Assembly: GCA_023265365.1 (NCBI GenBank)
Contig: JAHFTY010000010.1
Coordinates: 4,885-45,349 of the forward strand
DNA: 40,465 nt
DNA from: Acidobacteriota bacterium
GTDB lineage: Bacteria; Acidobacteriota; Terriglobia; 20CM-2-55-15
Reading direction: 5' to 3'
Part shown: piece by piece, positions 31,846-40,465 of the stretch
Layout: each line of letters opens with the position of its first letter
Position numbering within the stretch: the first letter of the stretch is position 1
The notes under the pieces: model-generated
What the model was told of the DNA's origin: nothing
The model's database searches: none
Seen by the model: the letters and a program-made list of their open reading frames with translations, nothing else
Translations under genes and position numbers: made by a program

Positions 31846-33567
31846 ATGAACAATTTCTCCGAAACCGTCCGCAATGCTGCCGATATCGTCAAGGTCGTTT
31901 CGGAATATGTGACTCTTAAGCCTGCTGGCAGCACGCTCAAGGCGCTGTGTCCGTTCCATGCCGAGAAAACACCTTCGTTTTCCGTTCATCGTGAGAAGCA
32001 AATCTTTCACTGTTTCGGCTGCGGCAAGGGAGGCGACGTCTTTACCTTCGTGCAGGAGATCGAAAGCGTTTCTTTCCGCGAAGCGTTGAATATCCTTGCC
32101 GAAAAATGCGGGGTTCCTCTTCCATCCGACAGCGGTTTTGACGACCGGAAGGCCGAAGAGAAAAAGCACCTTTTTGAAACGAATGAGCGCGCGGCGGCGT
32201 ATTTCCACAAGGCGCTCGATTCCGAACAGGCAGCGGCCGCGAGGCAGGTCCTGCAGAAACGGCAGATCGAGTCCGCTTTTGTCGAGAAGTTTCAGCTCGG
32301 ATACGCTCCGAAGTCCGGGCTTTTGTCGATTTTGAAGCCGAAAGATCCGGTGGGCTCCGGACTTTTCCTGAAGAACGACCGAGGCGAAGTGTATGACCGG
32401 TTTCGCCACCGGTTGATGTTTCCGATCTGGAACGACCGCGGCAAGCCAATTGCATTTGGTGGACGCGCGCTCGGGTACGATGACGTCAAGTATTTGAATT
32501 CGCCGGAGACGCCTCTTTATGCGAAGTCGTCCGTCCTGTATGGCCTGCATTTCGCCCGCGAGGCCGCGCAGAAGGCAGGGCGGATGGTGGTGGTCGAGGG
32601 CTATTTCGATTGTTTGAGTCTTCACCAGAACGGGATTGGAAACGTCGTCGCCTCGTGCGGCACCAGTTTGACCCAGCAGCAAGTCGGGCTGATGGCCCGA
32701 TATGTTCCCGAGATTGTCATGAACTACGATCCGGATGCCGCCGGCCAGAATGCCATGCGGCGTTCGATCGATTTGCTCCTGGCGAAGGGGCTGCGCGTCC
32801 GCATTTTGCATTTGCCGGAGAAGCTGGATCCGGACGATTTCGTCAGGAAACACGGCCGGGAGGTCTATAGCCGGCTCCTGACCCAGGCGCCATATTTTTG
32901 GCAGTACCTGATCGCCGATGCCGGAAAACGGTACGACCTCACCGACCCTGGGATGAAAGGGACCGCAGTTCGCGATGTTCTCCAGGTGGTGGTCAAGATT
33001 CAGGACCGCGTGGAACGGCTCGAAGTCGCCAGAGCCGTCGCTGAAGGTTTTAAGGTCCCCGAGGCGATTCTGTTCGAACAGCTGAATTTGACTCCAGGCC
33101 GGAACGAACCCCGGCCGAGGGTCTTGGCCCAGCAGACCGTGAACAAACCGGCGTTGAAGGACTCGGAAAAACAGTTGATTCACGCTCTTCTGCAGGATCG
33201 CGAGGCCGCCCGGAATATCGAGCCGTTCCTGAGCTCGGGCATTCTGGCCGGCGCCTGGAGTTATCCGGTCATTGCCGGACTTGTGCAGAACCCCGATAGG
33301 AACATCGAGCATGTTCTGGGGTCTTTGGAAGATGAACAACTGCGGCAGGAAGTACGAGCCGCGGTTTTTGAACCATTTGCCCGCGTCACTGCCGAAGAGG
33401 CGTTGTCGTCGATCGCACAACTCTATGAAACGCAACTCGTCAAAAAAGAAAGGGAGATCCGTGAACAACTCAAACAATACGGCTCCGGGGCCGCGCCGCC
33501 CGACCTGGCGAGACAACTCATGGAAGTGGCTGTAGAAAAATCGAAAATTAAGAGCCTGAAGCCTTGA
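31846..33567 (+). CDS. dnaG: DNA primase
   Basis: 573 residues. It makes the RNA primers for DNA replication. The CHC2 zinc finger is complete: Cys35 and His38 in LCPFHAEKTPSF, Cys56 and Cys59 in HCFGCGKGGDVF. The central RNA-polymerase domain contains FRHRLMFPIWNDRGKPIAFGGRAL. The TOPRIM metal sites are VVVEGYFDCLSL and NYDPDAAGQNAM. The C-terminal helicase-binding region (about 430-573) is helical and divergent, as usual. It is followed by rpoD 57 bases later, the classical dnaG-rpoD pairing of the macromolecular-synthesis operon; rpsU is not in front of it here. Confidence 0.97.
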   Translation: MNNFSETVRNAADIVKVVSEYVTLKPAGSTLKALCPFHAEKTPSFSVHREKQIFHCFGCGKGGDVFTFVQEIESVSFREALNILAEKCGVPLPSDSGFDDRKAEEKKHLFETNERAAAYFHKALDSEQAAAARQVLQKRQIESAFVEKFQLGYAPKSGLLSILKPKDPVGSGLFLKNDRGEVYDRFRHRLMFPIWNDRGKPIAFGGRALGYDDVKYLNSPETPLYAKSSVLYGLHFAREAAQKAGRMVVVEGYFDCLSLHQNGIGNVVASCGTSLTQQQVGLMARYVPEIVMNYDPDAAGQNAMRRSIDLLLAKGLRVRILHLPEKLDPDDFVRKHGREVYSRLLTQAPYFWQYLIADAGKRYDLTDPGMKGTAVRDVLQVVVKIQDRVERLEVARAVAEGFKVPEAILFEQLNLTPGRNEPRPRVLAQQTVNKPALKDSEKQLIHALLQDREAARNIEPFLSSGILAGAWSYPVIAGLVQNPDRNIEHVLGSLEDEQLRQEVRAAVFEPFARVTAEEALSSIAQLYETQLVKKEREIREQLKQYGSGAAPPDLARQLMEVAVEKSKIKSLKP

Positions 33568-33614
33568 ACCGGCGCGGGAACAGCTTATTGACTAACTTAG
33601 GGCATTCATAAGAC

Positions 33615-33619
33615 GGAGG
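33615..33619 (+). promoter_or_regulatory. Shine-Dalgarno GGAGG fixing a TTG start for rpoD
   Basis: GGAGG is five bases before TTG at 33625. The reading frame has no ATG or GTG nearby that would keep region 1.1, so the TTG is the likely start. Confidence 0.65.
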
Positions 33620-33624
33620 ATCAA

Positions 33625-35340
33625 TTGGGACTCGAAGACAAATATACAGATGAGGTGCAAAAACTGATCGATATGGGCAAGGAAAAGGGCTACCTCCTTT
33701 ATGACGAGGTCAGCGACCTTCTCCCCCCCGAAATCAGCGCCTCCGCCGAAGACCTGGACGATCTGTTTTCCGCGTTTGGGACCGCCGGTATCGAAGTCAT
33801 CGATACCGAAGACCAGGGTTTCGCCGGACTCGACAAAATCCCCGGAGAGAAGAAGTTCGAAGGCGGCGAAATGCCCGAAGGCGGCGACGTCGAACTCGAC
33901 CTCACGCCGGGCGCCCTCGAGAAAACGAACGATCCCGTCCGCATGTACCTGCGCGAAATGGGTACGGTTCCCCTGCTCACCCGCGACGGCGAAGTCGAAA
34001 TCGCAAAACGCATCGAGCGCGGCCAACTGACCGTTCTGAAGTCGCTCTCCCGCTCCCCCGTGATCGTTCGCGAAATCATTTCTCTCGGCGACCAGCTGAA
34101 GAAGGATCCGAGCATCATCAAGGACCTGATTCAGTTCAGCGACGAAGAGCTGACCGACGAAAAGATCGAGAAGAAACTCCAGGAGACGCTCGACATCATC
34201 GATCACATCGCGAAAACATACAAAAAGGTCAACACCCTTCGCGGCAAACTCGACACGATGTCCAAGGCCAAGAAGGCGCCCTACCGCCGCGCCCGATGGA
34301 CCCTGGGCCGGACGCGCGTGGAATTATCGCAGTCCGTACGCTCGCTCGAGTTCTCAATGGGTGAGAAGCTGCGCCTGATGGCGGTCATGAAGGAGACCGT
34401 CGACAAGATTCGCCCGCTCGAACAGGAACTGAACCGGCTGGAGCGCAAGGCGGATCACACCAAGAAGGAATACCGCAAGAACGTCCTGAAGGACATCAAG
34501 GTCGTCAAAGCGAAGATCGGCGAAATCGAAAACGAGGCTCGATCAACCGCTCTCGAACTCCGGCGCACCGTCCAGACCATGATGCAGGGCCAGGTTCAGG
34601 CCGAGATCGCGAAACGTGAACTCGTCGAAGCCAACCTCCGGCTCGTGGTGTCGATCGCGAAGAAGTACACCAACCGCGGGCTTCAATTCCTCGACCTGAT
34701 CCAGGAAGGCAACATCGGTCTGATGAAAGCCGTGGACAAGTTCGAATACCGGCGCGGCTATAAGTTCTCGACATACGCCACGTGGTGGATTCGTCAGGCC
34801 ATCACGCGCGCCATCGCCGATCAGGCCCGCACGATCCGTATCCCTGTGCATATGATCGAAACGATCAACAAGCTCATCCGGACCTCTCGCGCCCTGGTCC
34901 AGGAACTGGGCCGAGAGCCGACCAGCGAAGAAATCGCAAAGCGCATGGACATTCCCGTGTCCAAGGTCCGGAAGGTCCTGAAGATCGCGCAGGAGCCGAT
35001 CTCGCTCGAAACGCCAATCGGCGAGGAAGAAGATTCGCATCTTGGCGACTTCATCGAAGACCGCGGCGTGGTTTCGCCGGCGGACGCCGTCATCAACATC
35101 AACCTGAAGGAGATGACCGAGCAGGTGCTCAACACGCTCACGCCTCGCGAAGAACGCGTCATCAAGATGCGATTCGGTCTCGAGGACGGCACGGAGCACA
35201 CGCTGGAAGAAGTCGGGCAGAACTTCGCAGTCACTCGCGAACGCATCCGGCAGATCGAAGCAAAAGCGCTGCGAAAACTTCGCCATCCCAGCCGCAGCCG
35301 TCGATTACGCGCATTCCTCGATGGAACCGGCCGCGATTAA
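33625..35340 (+). CDS. rpoD: Primary sigma factor RpoD (sigma-70)
   Basis: 571 residues starting at TTG. All primary-sigma regions are present. Region 1.1 is at the N-terminus ([26 protein letters not shown]). Region 1.2 reads [30 protein letters not shown]. After a long charged non-conserved region (about 150-320) comes region 2 ([27 protein letters not shown], then [17 protein letters not shown]). Region 3 follows, and region 4 contains [15 protein letters not shown] and the helix-turn-helix [26 protein letters not shown]. It directs RNA polymerase to housekeeping promoters with TTGACA/TATAAT boxes, which agrees with the promoters seen in the window. A hairpin with a T-run follows the gene. 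Confidence 0.98.
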   Translation: MGLEDKYTDEVQKLIDMGKEKGYLLYDEVSDLLPPEISASAEDLDDLFSAFGTAGIEVIDTEDQGFAGLDKIPGEKKFEGGEMPEGGDVELDLTPGALEKTNDPVRMYLREMGTVPLLTRDGEVEIAKRIERGQLTVLKSLSRSPVIVREIISLGDQLKKDPSIIKDLIQFSDEELTDEKIEKKLQETLDIIDHIAKTYKKVNTLRGKLDTMSKAKKAPYRRARWTLGRTRVELSQSVRSLEFSMGEKLRLMAVMKETVDKIRPLEQELNRLERKADHTKKEYRKNVLKDIKVVKAKIGEIENEARSTALELRRTVQTMMQGQVQAEIAKRELVEANLRLVVSIAKKYTNRGLQFLDLIQEGNIGLMKAVDKFEYRRGYKFSTYATWWIRQAITRAIADQARTIRIPVHMIETINKLIRTSRALVQELGREPTSEEIAKRMDIPVSKVRKVLKIAQEPISLETPIGEEEDSHLGDFIEDRGVVSPADAVININLKEMTEQVLNTLTPREERVIKMRFGLEDGTEHTLEEVGQNFAVTRERIRQIEAKALRKLRHPSRSRRLRAFLDGTGRD

Positions 35341-35358
35341 GATAGAATGCACTTCGGA

Positions 35359-35423
35359 TTTCGGATTTCGGATTTAGGGAAAATGATTCCGGAATCCGAG
35401 TTTCGAAATCCGAAATTCTTTTT
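35359..35423 (+). terminator. Hairpin with T-run between rpoD and the tRNA
   Basis: TTTCGGATTTCG (35359-35370) pairs perfectly with CGAAATCCGAAA (35404-35415) and is followed by TTCTTTTT. The left side contains three tandem CGGATTT units (35355-35375), and the loop holds a 12-base palindrome GATTCCGGAATC. It is probably the rpoD terminator, with an unusually long 33-base loop. Confidence 0.5.
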
Positions 35424-35497
35424 GGGCCCATAGCTCAGTTGGTTAGAGCTCCCGGCTCATAACCGGGCAGTCGTAGGTTCAAGTCCTACTGGGCCCA
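35424..35497 (+). tRNA. tRNA with CAT anticodon (Met, or Ile2 read as k2CAU)
   Basis: A full cloverleaf of 74 bases. The acceptor stem is GGGCCCA/TGGGCCC, the D arm GCTC...GAGC, the anticodon arm CCCGG-CTCATAA-CCGGG and the T arm GTAGG-TTCAAGT-CCTAC, with discriminator A. CCA is not encoded. Acceptor pairs C4-G69 and C5-G68 are present, which in E. coli help TilS recognise tRNA-Ile2, so this may be the isoleucine tRNA whose C34 becomes lysidine rather than elongator Met. Confidence 0.95.
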
Positions 35498-35512
35498 CTC
35501 CAAAAAACAAGA

Positions 35513-36244
35513 ATGAACTCCGATCTTAAGCAGCTGATCCGTCTTCAATCCATCGACCTCTCCATTCAGGAAATACGGGCGAGAATCGACAAGTTTCCCG
35601 CCATCTCCAAGGCTCTTGACGAAAAACTGAAGTCCGCCAGTGCCTCGCTCGATTCGGCAAAGGAAAAAATCAAATCCAATCAGGCCAACCGGAAGAAATT
35701 CGAGAGCGAGGTGGCGGCCGTGGAAGCGAAAATCTCGAAGTACCGCGAACAGATGCTCAATGTGAAGACCAACGTCGAATACAAAGGCCTTCAACACGAA
35801 ATCGAATACGCGCAGCAGATCATCCGCAAGACTGAAGACGAGATCCTGAACCTCATGGGCGATTTCGAAACGCTCCAGGCCGCGATGAAAACTGCCGAAG
35901 CCGTTCTGAAAGAAGACCAGCAGCGGGTCACCCAGGAACGCGCGGAACTCGAAAAAACCAATCGGCAGGACTTGAGCGCGCTCGAGGCGTACATCAAGGA
36001 ACGCAAGGAAATCCAGCAGGCGGTCTCCGAAGACCTCCTGACCCGGTACGACCGCGTTCGCAAGGCGAGAGGCGGCATCGCGGTTTCGGCCGCGCGCGAT
36101 TACGTCTGCGAAGTCTGCCAGGTCCGGATGCGGCCGCAGATCTTCCAGGAGGTTCGGAAGAACGATCAACTCATCGCCTGCGATGCGTGCCAGCGCATTC
36201 TGTATTCGCCGGACAATATGGACCATCCCTTTGAAGTTGCATGA
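35513..36244 (+). CDS. Coiled-coil protein with C-terminal C4-type zinc ribbon
   Basis: 243 residues. Residues about 1-190 are an extended, charged coiled coil (DLKQLIRLQSIDLSIQEIRARI at the start). The C-terminus carries a zinc ribbon with two Cys pairs: VCEVCQVRMRPQIFQEV and ACDACQRILY. This is the widespread family often labelled 'C4-type zinc ribbon domain' (formerly DUF164), a nucleic-acid-binding type of unknown precise role. The ATG lies only 15 bases after the tRNA and has no Shine-Dalgarno, so the message must come from the tRNA transcript. It overlaps the RNase HI start (ATGA), a pairing known from many bacteria. Confidence 0.88.
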   Translation: MNSDLKQLIRLQSIDLSIQEIRARIDKFPAISKALDEKLKSASASLDSAKEKIKSNQANRKKFESEVAAVEAKISKYREQMLNVKTNVEYKGLQHEIEYAQQIIRKTEDEILNLMGDFETLQAAMKTAEAVLKEDQQRVTQERAELEKTNRQDLSALEAYIKERKEIQQAVSEDLLTRYDRVRKARGGIAVSAARDYVCEVCQVRMRPQIFQEVRKNDQLIACDACQRILYSPDNMDHPFEVA

Positions 36245-36645
36245 AGCTCGAGGCCTACATCGACGGAGGATCCAGAGGCAATCCTGGTGAATCCGGTCTC
36301 GGTGTTTACATGCCCGGCTTTGTCCGCATCGCCGAATTCCTCGGAACTCAAACGAACAACTACGCCGAATACTCCGCCCTGATCTGTGCCGCTCGTTGCG
36401 CAGTCTTCAGCCGTTGTGAAGAACTCGTCGTGTATGCCGATTCCGAGTTGGTGGTGAAACAGATCCTCGGCGAATACCAGGTGCGTAACGACATCATCCG
36501 TCATCTTTACGAATCCGCTCAACGCTGGATCGCGCTCATTCCGAGGTTTGAAATCCATCACGTTCGGCGCGAAAAGAACAAGGAAGCGGACAAGCTGGCG
36601 AACCTTGCCATGGACAAGCATCGGAATTCGGTTCAGTGGGAATAG
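36241..36645 (+). CDS. Ribonuclease HI family protein
   Basis: 134 residues. It cleaves RNA in RNA-DNA hybrids in the cytoplasm. The catalytic carboxylates are in place: Asp8 in AYIDGGSRGNPG, Glu43 in NNYAEYSAL, Asp67 in VYADSELVVKQ and Asp117 in REKNKEADKLAN. The handle region with the basic protrusion of E. coli RnhA is short, as in the reverse-transcriptase-like RNase H (RnhA-like, YpeP) group. The start overlaps the zinc-ribbon gene (ATGA), so the two are translated together. I leave the symbol empty because rnhA and the ypeP-type paralogue cannot be told apart with certainty. Confidence 0.9.
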   Translation: MKLEAYIDGGSRGNPGESGLGVYMPGFVRIAEFLGTQTNNYAEYSALICAARCAVFSRCEELVVYADSELVVKQILGEYQVRNDIIRHLYESAQRWIALIPRFEIHHVRREKNKEADKLANLAMDKHRNSVQWE

Positions 36646-36688
36646 CGCTGAGCCCGTGGATCCCGCTCATCGCCTCCGTGACGAGCGA

Positions 36689-36711
36689 TGGGAAATTAGC
36701 GGAGCTTCCCA
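36689..36711. promoter_or_regulatory. Short palindrome just upstream of the leuS -10 box
   Basis: TGGGAA and TTCCCA (6-bp arms, 11-base centre) end four bases before TATAAT, covering the -35 position. It could be an operator for a repressor or just chance. Confidence 0.3.
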
Positions 36712-36714
36712 AGC

Positions 36715-36720
36715 TATAAT
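36715..36720 (+). promoter_or_regulatory. TATAAT -10 box before leuS
   Basis: A perfect TATAAT nine bases before the leuS ATG would give a leader of about three bases, with no Shine-Dalgarno. The -35 position (GAAATT) does not match the consensus. Confidence 0.5.
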
Positions 36721-36729
36721 CGTTGGACC

Positions 36730-39162
<2,433 letters not shown>

Positions 39163-40465
39163 ATGAGGAATGGACGCCGGTCATTCCTGATCGCCGCGCT
39201 TTTAACGCTCGTGGTGTCCGAGGCGAACGCGCGACAAAACGTCCGGTTTCATGGGCGCGTTCTCGATTCCCGTTCCAGCGAGCCGATTGCAAAGGCTCTG
39301 GTTTCGATTCGCGATCAAAAGCTCCAGACCAATACCAACGAGGACGGGGAATTCGAAATCGCGGATGTGAAGCCCGGCGAAGTGGAACTGTACGTCGCGA
39401 CTGTGGGTTACAGTCTCGTCCGCAAGAAGATCGACGTCGCGCCCGGCGTTCCCGTCGAAATCGAAATACTGTTGGGTCCGGACGTACTGCGGCGAACCGA
39501 CGAGGTCCACGTGACGGCCGAACCGTTCGTCATGCCCGAGCCTTCCACCATCTCCGATCACACACTGACGGAATCGGAGTTGAAGAATCTGACGAGCGTC
39601 CTCATCGACGATCCGTTACGTTCCGTTCAGGCGCTGCCCGGTGTCACGACAGGCGACGATTTCGTCGCTGAATTCTCGGCGCGGGGCGCCGGTTTTCGGG
39701 TAATCGGCTTCACTATGGACGGCGTGCTTCTCACTTCACCGTTCCATTCGGTGAGCGACATCAGCGACGGCGGCTCCCTTTCGATTTTCAACGGAGAGGT
39801 GATCAACTCGCTGACATTCCTGCCGGCGGCGTTTCCCGCAACGTATGGCGACCGCACCGGCGGCGAACTGGTTGTCAGTACGCGCGACGGCAACCGGCAA
39901 AGATTCGCCAACAGCGCGACGGCGAGCGCTTCCGGCCTGAGCTGGACCAGTGAAAGCCCGATTGGAAAGTCGCGCAAAGCGTCCTGGATCGGTTCGGTTC
40001 GCAAGAGCTATCTCGACTACCTTATCAACCGGATCAGCAACGATCCGTCGACCACGCAGTTCATCTTTGGTTTTTACGACGGCTTCGGGAAAATCACGCT
40101 CGATCCGAACGACCGGCACCAGGTCCGGGTTAGCGGAAACTTCGGGAACTCGCGTGCCGACCAACACAAACGGATCTCGACGCTGGGCCTCAACACGTTT
40201 CTCTACGGCGACCGGAACACGCGGATTGTCCAGGGTGAATGGCGATGGATCCCTGGATCGAAAGTCGTTGTCGACTCGGATGTCAGTTATGTGGCGTCGT
40301 ACTCCCGCAATGTGAATCGCGACAAAGCAATCCTGTTCGAGTCGGACTTCCGGCAGACGGGAATCCGGCAAGACGCGGCTTTCCAGGTTTCGTCCGCCAA
40401 TCGAATCGAAGCCGGTCATTTCAGCCGGCGGCTCGGCGAAACCGCGCAGCGCCGCCGGTACAACA
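39163..40465 (+). CDS. Oar-like TonB-dependent receptor family protein (3' partial)
   Basis: This gene is absent from the ORF track because it is open to the window end. The ATG at 39163 directly follows the leuS stop, and 434 residues are visible. A signal peptide (MRNGRRSFLIAALLTLVVSEANA) is followed by a carboxypeptidase-regulatory-like domain (VRFHGRVLDSRSSEPIAKALVSI to about residue 110). The plug domain contains DDPLRSVQALPGVTTGDDF, FSARGAGFRVIGFTMDGVLL and PATYGDRTGGELVVSTRDG. The barrel begins after about residue 250. The plug is closer to canonical TonB-dependent receptors than in the two upstream receptors. It may be translated by coupling to leuS, since no Shine-Dalgarno precedes the ATG. 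Confidence 0.88.
   Translation, partial: MRNGRRSFLIAALLTLVVSEANARQNVRFHGRVLDSRSSEPIAKALVSIRDQKLQTNTNEDGEFEIADVKPGEVELYVATVGYSLVRKKIDVAPGVPVEIEILLGPDVLRRTDEVHVTAEPFVMPEPSTISDHTLTESELKNLTSVLIDDPLRSVQALPGVTTGDDFVAEFSARGAGFRVIGFTMDGVLLTSPFHSVSDISDGGSLSIFNGEVINSLTFLPAAFPATYGDRTGGELVVSTRDGNRQRFANSATASASGLSWTSESPIGKSRKASWIGSVRKSYLDYLINRISNDPSTTQFIFGFYDGFGKITLDPNDRHQVRVSGNFGNSRADQHKRISTLGLNTFLYGDRNTRIVQGEWRWIPGSKVVVDSDVSYVASYSRNVNRDKAILFESDFRQTGIRQDAAFQVSSANRIEAGHFSRRLGETAQRRRYN

Noticed and set aside
31810-33516. 568-residue antisense ORF opposite dnaG
   Set aside because: The plus-strand frame has the complete primase zinc finger and TOPRIM motifs; the antisense frame is a shadow.
36646-36729. T-box or other riboswitch before leuS
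   Set aside because: The gap is 84 bases with a TATAAT nine bases before the ATG, leaving no leader for a riboswitch.

Overview
The window reads as a chromosomal segment of a moderately GC-rich, Gram-negative (diderm) bacterium, most likely a member of the Acidobacteriota. The main reasons are three large Oar-like outer-membrane receptors with an N-terminal carboxypeptidase-regulatory domain, a GldF/GldG/DUF4340 transporter block, an MXAN_5187-type protein and several ECF sigma/anti-sigma pairs. The phylum is inferred from gene content. No rRNA or diagnostic marker was compared. I see no prophage, insertion sequence with a transposase, or CRISPR array.

Layout. 1-3350 (+): the end of an ABC-2 type permease, a GldG-like auxiliary protein and a DUF4340 protein, forming a gliding/exopolymer-type ABC transporter operon. 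3650-8878 (+): an apparent envelope-stress cluster with an ECF sigma factor, a short one-TM putative anti-sigma protein, a Spy/CpxP-like periplasmic protein, an Oar-like receptor with a Gly/Arg-rich segment, and a secreted protein with four LTxxQ-like motifs and its own Gly/Arg-rich insert. 8960-13346 (+): lysA and a second Oar-like receptor. 13409-19614 (-): an anti-sigma factor with a cysteine-less thioredoxin-like domain, its ECF sigma factor, a TPR lipid- or protein-handling type protein of unknown role, purH, a secreted protein and an MXAN_5187-like protein. 19660-21015 (+): selA. 21048-25385 (-): efp, pepP-like peptidase, a membrane glycosyltransferase 2 and a UbiA-type prenyltransferase. 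25463-30197 (+): a ChaN-like protein with an unassigned C-terminal half, larB and mutS2. 30227-31785 (+): msrP-msrQ. 31846-35340 (+): dnaG-rpoD. 35424-39162 (+): a CAT-anticodon tRNA, a zinc-ribbon coiled-coil protein, an RNase HI and leuS. 39163-end (+): the start of a third Oar-like receptor, missed by the ORF track because it runs off the window.

Most genes are packed into short operons with ATGA or similar overlaps. The most unusual DNA feature is a 31-bp perfect inverted repeat (14844-14918) placed on the stop codon of the TPR gene. It is flanked by a possible 5-bp target duplication, and a degenerate relative lies in front of lysA. Several genes (lysA, msrP, leuS) have a TATAAT-like box so close to the start codon that leaderless transcription is likely. 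The best candidate for an undescribed functional unit is the sigma / anti-sigma / Spy-like / receptor / tandem-Spy cluster at 3650-8878. All function calls come from reading the translated sequences; no database search was run.
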